64,000 bases of DNA from Streptomyces sp. ISL-96 (GTDB taxonomy: Bacteria; Actinomycetota; Actinomycetes; Streptomycetales; Streptomycetaceae): NCBI RefSeq assembly GCF_018614035.1, contig NZ_JAGGPA010000009.1, positions 1 through 64,000 on the forward strand, read 5' to 3'. This document shows, one piece after another, positions 23,860-30,713 of the stretch. The notes beneath the pieces are model-generated. The model worked only from the letters and a program-made list of their open reading frames with translations. It was not told where the DNA came from and ran no database searches. How positions within the stretch are numbered: position 1 is the stretch's first letter; each line of letters opens with the position of its first letter. A program made the translations under genes and the position numbers.

Positions 23860-24384
23860 GTGACCGCCTTGAGAGTCATAGTCGTTGGAGCCGGCGTCGT
23901 GGGGGCCATGCACGCCTGGCACGTAGTGGAACGCGGCCACGAGGTCGTCCAGATCGAGCGCGAGATCGAAGCCCGCGGGGCCAGCCTCCGCAACTTCGGC
24001 CAGATATGGGTCAGCGGCCGCGCGGGCGGTGAAGAGCTCGAAACCGCCCTGCGCGCCCGCGAGCTCTGGGAGGGCATCGGGGCCCGCATCCCCGAGCTCG
24101 GCTTCCGGGCCATCGGCTCGCTGACGCCCGTACGCAACGACCTGGAGCTGGCCGTCGCCGAGGCCGCCCTGAACCGGCCCGACGCGGCCGCCCGCGGTTA
24201 CAAGCTGCTGACGGCCGACGAGGCCCGCGCCGCGAACCCCGCCCTGCGCGGCGCGTTCAAAGCCGCCCTGTGGTGTGAGCGTGACGCCGCCGTCGAGCCG
24301 CGCACCGCCCAACTTGACCTCGCGCAGGCGCAGTTGATGTCCGGTCGGACGCCTGGAAGTCGGCAACCGGAAGCTGATCAGTAA
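23860..24384 (+). pseudogene. FAD-dependent oxidoreductase (TIGR03364/HpnW-like), truncated
   Basis: The first ~160 codons encode the N-terminal half of a D-amino-acid-oxidase-type flavoprotein: LRVIVVGAGVVGAMHAW (dinucleotide-binding GxGxxG), SLRNFGQIWVSG and FGFRA-like IPELGFRAIGSL. The subgroup resembles TIGR03364, linked to aminoalkylphosphonate breakdown. After TAQLDLAQAQ the homology stops and the frame ends about 20 codons later. Only ~100 bp then separate it from the next gene, so roughly 200 C-terminal residues, including the second half of the FAD and substrate sites, have been deleted. The start is GTG 23860 or TTG 23869. Not expected to be functional. Confidence 0.75.
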
Positions 24385-24440
24385 CCATTCGGCCAAGCTT
24401 GGCTGCGAGGGTCTGGACCGGCCTCCGTTATCACGCGAAG

Positions 24441-24451
24441 GTAACGGGTCT
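24441..24451 (+). promoter_or_regulatory. GTAACGGGTCT motif, copy 2
   Basis: This is the second exact copy of the 11-bp sequence at 23777, 37 bp upstream of the phosphodiesterase start and flanked by a short GTCTGATCCAGAC inverted repeat (24448-24460). Confidence 0.3.
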
Positions 24452-24487
24452 GATCCAGACCCCCGCGCAGGTACGTTGGAGGATCAC

Positions 24488-26032
24488 ATGTCCCGAGGTA
24501 TACCCAGACGTTCCGTTATCGCCGCCGGCACAGCAGCAGCCGTCGCCGCTGCCGGACCCCTCGCCGCAGCCCCCGCCCACGCGGCCACCGCCGCCCCCAC
24601 CCTCCCCAACGGCACCAGCCTCGACAAGGTGCTCGTGATCGGCATGGACGGCGTACGCCACGACAGAATCGCCGCGGCCAAGGCCCCGCACCTCAAGTCC
24701 CTGATGGCCAACGGCACCTACGGCACCTCACTCCTCTACGCCAACCCCATGGCCGCCACCTCCTCCGGCCCCGGCTGGTCGACCATCGCCACCGGAGTCT
24801 GGCCCGACAAGCACGGCGTCAAGGACAACACCTTCACCGGCAAGAACTACGCCCGCTACCCCGGGTTCCTCGCCCGCCTCGCCCAGGTACGCCCCGCCCT
24901 CTCCACCTACGCCGCCGTCGACTGGAAGCCGCTGGACACCCAGGGCACGGTCACCCCCGGCGCCGACGCCAAGCTCGTACTCGACGGTGACGCCGACGGC
25001 TACACCGGCCACGACGCCACCATCGCCGCCGAGACCGAGTCGATCCTGCGCGAACAGAACCCGGACGTCCTCTTCGTCTACTTCGGCCAGACCGACATCG
25101 TCGGCCACAACTCCGGCGCCGCGAGCTCGAAGTACCTCGACGCCATCGACTTACAGGACGCCTACGTCGGTCGCCTCCTCGCCGCCATCAAAACTCGCCC
25201 CACCTACGCCTCCGAGCGCTGGACGGTCATCGTCACCACCGACCACGGCCACACCGACCCAGGCGGCCACGGCGGAAGCGCCATCGAGGAGCGCCGTACG
25301 TTCGTCCTCGCCCAGGGCCCGGGAATCGCCGCCGGTGCCCGGCCCGTCGACACCCGCCTCGTCGACGTCGCAGCCACCGTCTTCAAGCAGCTCGGCATCA
25401 CCCCGGACCCCGCCTGGGGCCTGGACGGCAAGCCCATCCAGGAGCGCTCCACCGACCCCTTCGACGCCCTGCATTCCTCCCTCTCCGCCCGCGTCGACGA
25501 GACCGGCATCCCGGCCGGCGTCCTCGGCTTCACGCACACCGCGCCCAGCGGCTGGTCCGTCATCAACAACGCCATGGGCACCGGCGGCATGACCGAGTGG
25601 CGCGGCTGGTCCTTCGCCACCGACGAGTTCTGGTCCAGGACCCAGCGCGACCAGTCCCGCGAGCTCAACGTCCGCTCGCGCGGCGTCTTCGCGGTCGCCG
25701 ACTCCGACGAGTGGGCGGACAAGGCCTTCTCCGGTACGTACGACTCGACCCTCGTCACCCCGGCGTACGCCGTCGGGGGCAAGGCCACCGTGAAGCTCGA
25801 CTTCACCACCTTCTACCGGCAGGAGGGCAGCCAGAGCGCCCAGATCCTCGCCTCCTGGAACGGCGGCACTCCGGTCGCCGTCAGGTCGTACACCTCGGAC
25901 GTCATCTCACAGCCCCAGTCCCTCACCCTGAACGTCCCCTCCGGGGCCACCAGCGTCAGCTTCCGCTTCCGTTACACCGGCAGCAACAACTGGTACTGGA
26001 CGATCGACGGGGTGAAGATCACAGCGGTCTGA
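24488..26032 (+). CDS. Secreted alkaline-phosphatase-superfamily phosphodiesterase (Tat substrate)
   Basis: The 514-residue protein starts at ATG 24488 with GGAGG upstream. A Tat-type signal (GIPRRSVIAAGTAAAVAAAG, cut after AHA) exports it. The type I phosphodiesterase/nucleotide pyrophosphatase core has metal ligands in VIGMDGVRHD, the Thr nucleophile in GPGWSTIATG, FGQTDIVGHNSG and VTTDHGHTDPGGHGG. A C-terminal ~140-residue beta-rich domain (from about WSFATDEFW) probably binds carbohydrate or the wall. It likely releases phosphate or cleaves phosphodiesters outside the cell. Neighbouring phosphonate-type oxidoreductase (broken) and HAD phosphatase fit a phosphorus-acquisition theme. Confidence 0.88.
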   Translation: MSRGIPRRSVIAAGTAAAVAAAGPLAAAPAHAATAAPTLPNGTSLDKVLVIGMDGVRHDRIAAAKAPHLKSLMANGTYGTSLLYANPMAATSSGPGWSTIATGVWPDKHGVKDNTFTGKNYARYPGFLARLAQVRPALSTYAAVDWKPLDTQGTVTPGADAKLVLDGDADGYTGHDATIAAETESILREQNPDVLFVYFGQTDIVGHNSGAASSKYLDAIDLQDAYVGRLLAAIKTRPTYASERWTVIVTTDHGHTDPGGHGGSAIEERRTFVLAQGPGIAAGARPVDTRLVDVAATVFKQLGITPDPAWGLDGKPIQERSTDPFDALHSSLSARVDETGIPAGVLGFTHTAPSGWSVINNAMGTGGMTEWRGWSFATDEFWSRTQRDQSRELNVRSRGVFAVADSDEWADKAFSGTYDSTLVTPAYAVGGKATVKLDFTTFYRQEGSQSAQILASWNGGTPVAVRSYTSDVISQPQSLTLNVPSGATSVSFRFRYTGSNNWYWTIDGVKITAV

Positions 26033-26037
26033 TTAAG

Positions 26038-26076
26038 GTGGGGGCGCCCGGACGGTGTGGTCCGGGCACCCCCAGC
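26038..26076 (+). terminator. Hairpin terminator after phosphodiesterase gene
   Basis: An imperfect stem (GGGGGCGCCCGGAC with GTCCGGGCACCCCC, one mismatch) with a short loop lies just after the stop codon. Confidence 0.65.
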
Positions 26077-26105
26077 GTTTATTGCGTACGGCAGGAGTCC
26101 GGCAC

Positions 26106-26885
26106 ATGGCAGAGCGCAAGCCGATCGAATCATGGCTCACCGACATGGACGGCGTCCTCATTCACGAGGGAACGCCCATCCCCGGCGCCGATGCCTTCAT
26201 CAAGCGCCTCCGCGAGTCGGGCAGGCCCTTCCTGGTGCTGACGAACAACTCGATCTACACCGCCCGCGACCTCCACGCCCGGCTCTTCCGCATGGGCCTG
26301 GACGTGCCGGTCGAGAACATCTGGACCTCGGCGCTCGCCACCGCCCGCTTCCTGGACGACCAGCGGCCCGGCGGCACGGCCTACGTCATCGGCGAGGCGG
26401 GACTGACCACCGCGCTGCACGACATCGGTTACGTCCTGACCGACCACGAGCCGGATTATGTGGTTCTGGGCGAAACGCGTACGTACTCCTTCGAGGCTCT
26501 CACCAAGGCGATCCGGCTCATCAACGCCGGTGCGCGTTTCATCTGTACCAACCCCGACGAGACCGGCCCGAGCCGGGAGGGTCCGCTGCCCGCCACCGGG
26601 GCCGTCGCCGCGCTCATCACCAAGGCGACGGGCAAGGACCCGTACTTCGCGGGCAAGCCGAACCCGCTGATGATGCGGACCGGGCTCAACGCGATCGGCG
26701 CGCACTCCGAGACCAGCGCCATGATCGGCGACCGGATGGACACGGACGTCCTGGCGGGGCTGGAAGCGGGCATGGAGACGTTCCTGGTCCTGACCGGTCT
26801 GACGGGGCCGGCGGACGTCGACCGCTACCCGTTCCGGCCCTCGACGATCGTCGATTCGATCGCGGACCTCGTCGACCGCGTCTGA
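26106..26885 (+). CDS. HAD-IIA family (NagD-like) phosphatase
   Basis: The 259-residue protein from ATG 26106 (MAERKPIESW) is a haloacid-dehalogenase phosphatase of subclass IIA. Motif I is WLTDMDGVLIHEG with the Asp nucleophile and acid. Motif II is FLVLTNNSIYTARD, the cap lies between about 75 and 185, the motif III Lys is in YFAGKPNPLMM, and motif IV is AMIGDRMDTDVLAGLEAG. NagD-type enzymes remove phosphate from nucleotides or sugar phosphates; the substrate is not predictable. It is a single gene between two terminators. Confidence 0.92.
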   Translation: MAERKPIESWLTDMDGVLIHEGTPIPGADAFIKRLRESGRPFLVLTNNSIYTARDLHARLFRMGLDVPVENIWTSALATARFLDDQRPGGTAYVIGEAGLTTALHDIGYVLTDHEPDYVVLGETRTYSFEALTKAIRLINAGARFICTNPDETGPSREGPLPATGAVAALITKATGKDPYFAGKPNPLMMRTGLNAIGAHSETSAMIGDRMDTDVLAGLEAGMETFLVLTGLTGPADVDRYPFRPSTIVDSIADLVDRV

Positions 26886-26901
26886 CCGTTCCGCGACGCA
26901 C

Positions 26902-26940
26902 CTCCAGGGGCCCGTACGGCCCAGTCGCGGGCCCCTGGAG
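26902..26940 (+). terminator. Hairpin terminator after HAD phosphatase gene
   Basis: CTCCAGGGGCCCG pairs perfectly with CGGGCCCCTGGAG across a 13-base loop, directly downstream of the stop. Confidence 0.75.
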
Positions 26941-26991
26941 ATGCGAAATGCGGCCGTACCGGTGAATCTTCGTAGTACCAGGAGGTTCACT

Positions 26992-27558
26992 ATGCGCTCA
27001 ATACAGCTCGCTCTCTGTGCCGGAGTGGCGGCCGCGGCAGTCATCGTCCCGGCGGCCGCCGCACACGCCGCCCCCGCCGACAACGGGACCGAGGGCCGGG
27101 TCGTGGTCACCCCGTCCACCATCGCTGCCGGCGGGGAGGTGGATCTGCGGGTCGACGTGTGCAGGGGCAGGCACGCCACGGGTACGTCCGACGCCTTCTC
27201 GTCGCCCGCCCACTTCAGCCCCGCCGCGGACCGCGGTGACCTTTTCGCCGAGGCCCGCATCCGCTCGGACGCCAAGGCCGGGGACTACCAGATCTGGGTG
27301 AAGTGCAAGGACGGCGGCCAGGCCAGTGGCACCGTCACCGTGGTCCACCACCACGAGCCCACTCACCACCCCACCCACCACGCGACCCCTGTCGCACCCG
27401 TGCACGCGGGCGGCGGCGGCACGGCGGAGGTCGCCGCGGCCGACGAGGGCGGGCCGGGGACGCCGCACACCGTGATCGGGCTCGTGCTGGCGGGCGTGGC
27501 GGCCGTGGCCGTGGCGTACCGGAGCGTACGCCGCCGTCGTCGTACGGACTCGGACTGA
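26992..27558 (+). CDS. Secreted, membrane-tethered protein partner of class F sortase
   Basis: The 188-residue protein begins at ATG 26992 with a strong AGGAGG. A signal peptide (MRSIQLALCAGVAAAAVIVP.., cut after AHA) precedes an Ig-like beta domain of about 95 residues (VVVTPSTIAAGGEVDLRVDV, with two Cys, C53 and the CKDGG Cys). A His/Pro-rich linker (HHHEPTHHPTHH) follows, and then one C-terminal helix and a basic tail RRRRR. The stop lies 1 bp before the sortase start. Actinobacterial class F sortases are commonly preceded by such a protein, which may be their substrate or anchor. There is no clear LPxTG-type motif, so direct anchoring is uncertain. The His-rich linker may bind metal. Confidence 0.8.
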   Translation: MRSIQLALCAGVAAAAVIVPAAAAHAAPADNGTEGRVVVTPSTIAAGGEVDLRVDVCRGRHATGTSDAFSSPAHFSPAADRGDLFAEARIRSDAKAGDYQIWVKCKDGGQASGTVTVVHHHEPTHHPTHHATPVAPVHAGGGGTAEVAAADEGGPGTPHTVIGLVLAGVAAVAVAYRSVRRRRRTDSD

Positions 27559-27559
27559 C

Positions 27560-28231
27560 ATGTCCTCCGAGGACCGCCCCGCAAGCGGCGGCGGACGGCT
27601 GCTGACGGGTGTCGCCTGGGCCGTGCTGCTGCTCGGGCTGTGGCTGTGGGGCCGGGAGATGACCAACGGCCCCGGCGGCAGCTCGGCGCCGACCACCGGA
27701 GACGTGGCCGCTGTCGGCCGCCCGCTGGGAGTGCCACTGCCTCCCGCGCACCCGCCCGTCGGTGGTACGGCGCCGCGGCACCTCGCCGTGCCCTCCATCG
27801 GCATCACGGCCCCTGTCGTGCCCCGTGGGCTCGACACGTCGGGCGCCGTCGATCCGCCGCCGTACCACCAGCCGTCGAAGGTCGGCTGGTACGGCAGCGG
27901 GACCGCGCCGGGCGCCGAGGGAGCCGCGTTGCTCGTCGGGCATGTCGACACCGAGAGCAAGCCCGCCGTCTTCTACCACCTGAGCGCCGCGCGCCCCGGC
28001 GAGAAGATCCGGGTGACGGGGGCAGGCGGCGAGCGCCTGGAGTTCACCATCGACGACGTCCAGGTCTTCACGCGCGAACGCTTCGACCCGCAGAAGGTGT
28101 ACGGCCCCCGCGAGAGCGACCGGGCGGAACTGCGCCTGATCACCTGCGGGGGCACGTACGACAAGAAGGCCCGCACCTACACGGCGAATGTGGTGGTGTC
28201 GGCCTACCTGACGGGTACCAGTCAGGGCTGA
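27560..28231 (+). CDS. Class F sortase
   Basis: This 223-residue transpeptidase has an N-terminal membrane helix (LTGVAWAVLLLGLWLWG), a Pro-rich spacer and a sortase domain starting at LAVPSIGITAPVVPRG. Catalytic His is in LLVGHVDTESKPAVFYHL, Cys in LRLITCGGTYDKKARTYTAN, and the Arg follows in the same strand region. Class F enzymes are confined to Actinobacteria and a few others and cleave LPxTG-like signals. It is translationally linked to the upstream secreted protein (1-bp gap) and converges with cbtA, 19 bp apart. Confidence 0.92.
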   Translation: MSSEDRPASGGGRLLTGVAWAVLLLGLWLWGREMTNGPGGSSAPTTGDVAAVGRPLGVPLPPAHPPVGGTAPRHLAVPSIGITAPVVPRGLDTSGAVDPPPYHQPSKVGWYGSGTAPGAEGAALLVGHVDTESKPAVFYHLSAARPGEKIRVTGAGGERLEFTIDDVQVFTRERFDPQKVYGPRESDRAELRLITCGGTYDKKARTYTANVVVSAYLTGTSQG

Positions 28232-28250
28232 CGAAGCCGTGTACGCGCCG

Positions 28251-29012
28251 TTACGCCGCCACCGGAGCCGCCGCCGGAGCAGTACGCCCCGCCGCCCGCA
28301 GCCCGAGCGCGCCGAACACCCCCGCGAACACCGCCCAGAGCAGCGCGTGCGAGGCCAGCGACAGGATGCGGAAGTCCCACAGCAGCGTCGCCGGTACGGG
28401 GACCTCGTCCGGGTTGCCCGGCAGCGCGAAGAGCACCGCGAGCGTCGCGACCGCCGTGACGGCCACCGCGACCTGGCGCACCGGATCCGACCGGTCGGCC
28501 AGGCGTACGTACACCTGCCAGGCCAGCACCATGCCGAGGATGCCGATCACGACGGCCGCCAGCCACAGGGCCTGGCGGCTGGCGACGGTGCCGGAGTCTC
28601 CGACCCCCGGCGGGTTGGCGGGGTAGCGGAGTCCCGGCAGCAGCGAGACCGCCACGAAGGCGGCCGCGCCGAAGGCCAGGGCGCGGGGCCACGGCCGTTC
28701 ACCGAGGCCCGTACGGCGGTGCACCAAGGCGTAGGCGAGTGCGAACAGGGCGCCCAGCGCGAGGCCCGCTATGACCGCCGTGACGACCAGGCCGACGTGC
28801 TGGGTGGAGCGGGAGAACAGTTCCTCGTGGTGCTGGACGGCCGTGGCGGCGTCGTGCGAATGCTCCTTGGCGGCGGAGCGCGCCTCTTCGAGGCGGATCG
28901 CACGGTCCATCAGGGGCTCGGCGAGGAGCAGGGAGAACAGGCCGGCGGCAAGGCCGGCCACCCCGCCCGCCGCCAGCCCGCGTCCGAGCAGGGGCAGTAC
29001 AGGTGTTGACAT
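28251..29012 (-). CDS. cbtA: CbtA-family cobalt transporter subunit
   Basis: The 253-residue integral membrane protein from ATG 29012 (MSTPVLPLLGRGLAAGG) has five or six hydrophobic helices, including GLVVTAVIAGLALGALFALAYALV and ALWLAAVVIGILGMVLAWQVY. The CbtA signature DRAIRLEEARSAAKEHSH, with clustered Glu/His, lies just after the first helix. CbtA and CbtB together are proposed to import cobalt for cobalamin synthesis. The gene follows cbtB by 17 bp and is under the upstream cobalamin riboswitch, which supports cobalt as substrate. Confidence 0.9.
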   Translation of the reverse strand: MSTPVLPLLGRGLAAGGVAGLAAGLFSLLLAEPLMDRAIRLEEARSAAKEHSHDAATAVQHHEELFSRSTQHVGLVVTAVIAGLALGALFALAYALVHRRTGLGERPWPRALAFGAAAFVAVSLLPGLRYPANPPGVGDSGTVASRQALWLAAVVIGILGMVLAWQVYVRLADRSDPVRQVAVAVTAVATLAVLFALPGNPDEVPVPATLLWDFRILSLASHALLWAVFAGVFGALGLRAAGRTAPAAAPVAA

Positions 29013-29029
29013 GGTGCGTACGGCCCCGA

Positions 29030-29248
29030 TCAGTGGCAGGGGGCACCGAAGAGGTGCCTGCCGTCGTGCGAGAACTCGTGGAGGTAGTCGCCCGTCGCGG
29101 CGACGGCCGTGCCGTTGTCCATGAAGACCGCGTAGAGCGCGACCAGGGCGATGATCGCCGCAGCGGCCATGATCAGCCAGTGGCGGGCGGTGGTCGTGGC
29201 GGACGTGACCGCCGCGGTGTCGGTGTGCTGCGCGGTGTGCAGTGACAT
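29030..29248 (-). CDS. cbtB: CbtB-family cobalt transporter small subunit
   Basis: The 72-residue protein from ATG 29248 (MSLHTAQHTD), behind AGGAGG, has a single membrane helix (LIMAAAAIIALVALYAVFM). It ends with the CbtB metal motif LHEFSHDGRHLFGAPCH, rich in His with a terminal Cys-His. It is the first gene of the cbtBA operon. Confidence 0.92.
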   Translation of the reverse strand: MSLHTAQHTDTAAVTSATTTARHWLIMAAAAIIALVALYAVFMDNGTAVAATGDYLHEFSHDGRHLFGAPCH

Positions 29249-29291
29249 ACCGGTGTGCCTCCTTCTGGGGTTTCCACGCCCCATTGCAGGA

Positions 29292-29401
29292 GAGGCGACG
29301 GGTCAGTTCCTGACTCCCGTACGGGGGCACTTGGGCCCTCGTACGGTCACAGTGGCGGGACCGTCCCGGGATCGCACCGGGTTCCTGTCCACCGTCGCCT
29401 C
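29292..29401 (-). ncRNA. Cobalamin riboswitch controlling cbtBA
   Basis: In the minus-strand RNA the conserved cobalamin-element blocks occur in order. GCGATCCCGGGACGGTCCCGC is followed by GCCACTGTGA (plus-strand 29347-29356) and then the B12-box-like GAGTCAGGAACTG. The ends pair in a perfect 10-bp P1 stem: plus-strand 29392-29401 with 29292-29301. The cbtB start lies 44 bases downstream. In actinobacteria such elements usually lower expression when adenosylcobalamin is present, so cobalt import would be shut off when B12 is ample. Confidence 0.9.
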
Positions 29402-29615
29402 GATGTGTGTGGAGTTGTCCTCCGGAGAGTCCCAGCCTGGCTGAGCACTGTCAACAGGGCGATTTACCGGCGTGGCTGCCGGCGCTCGCGTACCCGTGCC
29501 CGTACCCTTCCGCGCCCCCCGCGCCGGGCCGGTGTGTCAGGATGGTTTCGACCGGATGTGTCCGGGGAGGGGCCGGGGGGTCCTCATATATTCAGTACAG
29601 CCAAGGGGGAGTTGG

Positions 29616-30632
29616 ATGTACGGCAGTTACAGCGGCCGTAGGCGTAAGGGTGTCCTGGTGACCGCGGTGGGGGCCGCGCTGCTTCTGGCGGGCTGTTCCT
29701 CGTCCGGCGGAGGCGGCGGCGAGAACCGGCCACAGGTGAAGCAGCAGCCGAAGGGCAGCGATCCGTACTGGGTCAATCCGGAAGGAAACGCCGCCAAGCA
29801 GGTCGCGACGTACGCCGAGGAAGGCGACGACGAGAAGGCCGATCTGATCACGAAGATCGCCGAGCAGCCGACCGCCGAGTGGATCGGTCCGGAGAACGCC
29901 GAGGCGCAGGCCAAGGGGTACACGGAGGCGGCCGAGAAGGCCGACCGCGACGCGCTGCTCGTGCTCTACAACATCCCGCACCGCGACTGCGGGCAGTTCT
30001 CGAAGGGCGGCGCCGCCGACGGCAACGCCTACCGGGCGTGGGTCGACGAGATCGCGAAGGGCATCGGCGACCGCCCGGCGACCGTGATCCTGGAGCCGGA
30101 CGCGGTGCTCCATCTCGTACAGAACTGCACGCCGGAGGAGTTCCACGAGGAGCGGTACGACCTCCTCAAGGGCGCCATCAAGCGCCTCAAGCAGCAGCCG
30201 AAGGCCAAGGTCTACCTCGACGCGGGCAACGCGGGCTGGAAGACGCCGGACGCGCTGTTCGAGCCGCTCCAGCGGGCGGGCATCGCGGACGCCGACGGCT
30301 TCTCGGTGAACGTCTCCAACTTCCAGACCACCGAGGCGTCCAAGGAATTCGGCAAGAAGCTCTCGCCGAAGGTGGGCAACAAGCCCTTCGTGATCGACAC
30401 CAGCCGCAACGGCAACGGTCCGTACACCGAGGGCGACCCCGAGGAGAACTGGTGCAATCCGCCGGGCCGCGCGCTCGGTGAGAAGCCGACCACCAAGACG
30501 GGTGATCCGCTGGTCGACGCGTTCCTGTGGATCAAGCGTCCCGGTGAGTCGGACGGCGACTGCAAGGGCGGCCCGAAGGCCGGCGAGTGGTACGAGGAGT
30601 ACGCGCTCGAACTGGCCCGCAACGCGAAGTAG
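29616..30632 (+). CDS. cslZ: Lipoprotein glycoside hydrolase family 6 (endoglucanase-like), CslZ
   Basis: The 338-residue protein starts at ATG 29616 (MYGSYSGRRRKG). The lipobox LLLAGCS anchors it to the outer face of the membrane. GH6 hallmarks are LLVLYNIPHRDCGQFS (conserved Asp), the catalytic-acid region VILEPDAVLHLVQNC, VYLDAGNAGWK and the late ENWCNPPGRALG segment. In S. coelicolor and S. lividans the equivalent gene cslZ lies next to cslA-glxA and is thought to trim or process the beta-glucan made by CslA. Here it converges on glxA with a strong shared terminator. Confidence 0.88.
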   Translation: MYGSYSGRRRKGVLVTAVGAALLLAGCSSSGGGGGENRPQVKQQPKGSDPYWVNPEGNAAKQVATYAEEGDDEKADLITKIAEQPTAEWIGPENAEAQAKGYTEAAEKADRDALLVLYNIPHRDCGQFSKGGAADGNAYRAWVDEIAKGIGDRPATVILEPDAVLHLVQNCTPEEFHEERYDLLKGAIKRLKQQPKAKVYLDAGNAGWKTPDALFEPLQRAGIADADGFSVNVSNFQTTEASKEFGKKLSPKVGNKPFVIDTSRNGNGPYTEGDPEENWCNPPGRALGEKPTTKTGDPLVDAFLWIKRPGESDGDCKGGPKAGEWYEEYALELARNAK

Positions 30633-30648
30633 TCGTTACGCGGGAAAC

Positions 30649-30686
30649 GAGGGGAGGGCCGCCCGGCGCCGGGCGGCCCTCCCCTC
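30649..30686. terminator. Bidirectional terminator between cslZ and glxA
   Basis: This is a perfect 38-nt palindrome: the 19-base arm GAGGGGAGGGCCGCCCGGC is followed at once by its complement. It lies between two convergent stop codons and can serve both strands. Confidence 0.88.
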
Positions 30687-30713
30687 TCCGTTACCGGGAG
30701 CGGTCTACGGGCT

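Noticed and set aside
23860..26885. A complete phosphonate-degradation operon
   Set aside because: Only the broken flavoenzyme points to phosphonates; the HAD protein is subclass IIA rather than phosphonatase, and terminators separate the genes.
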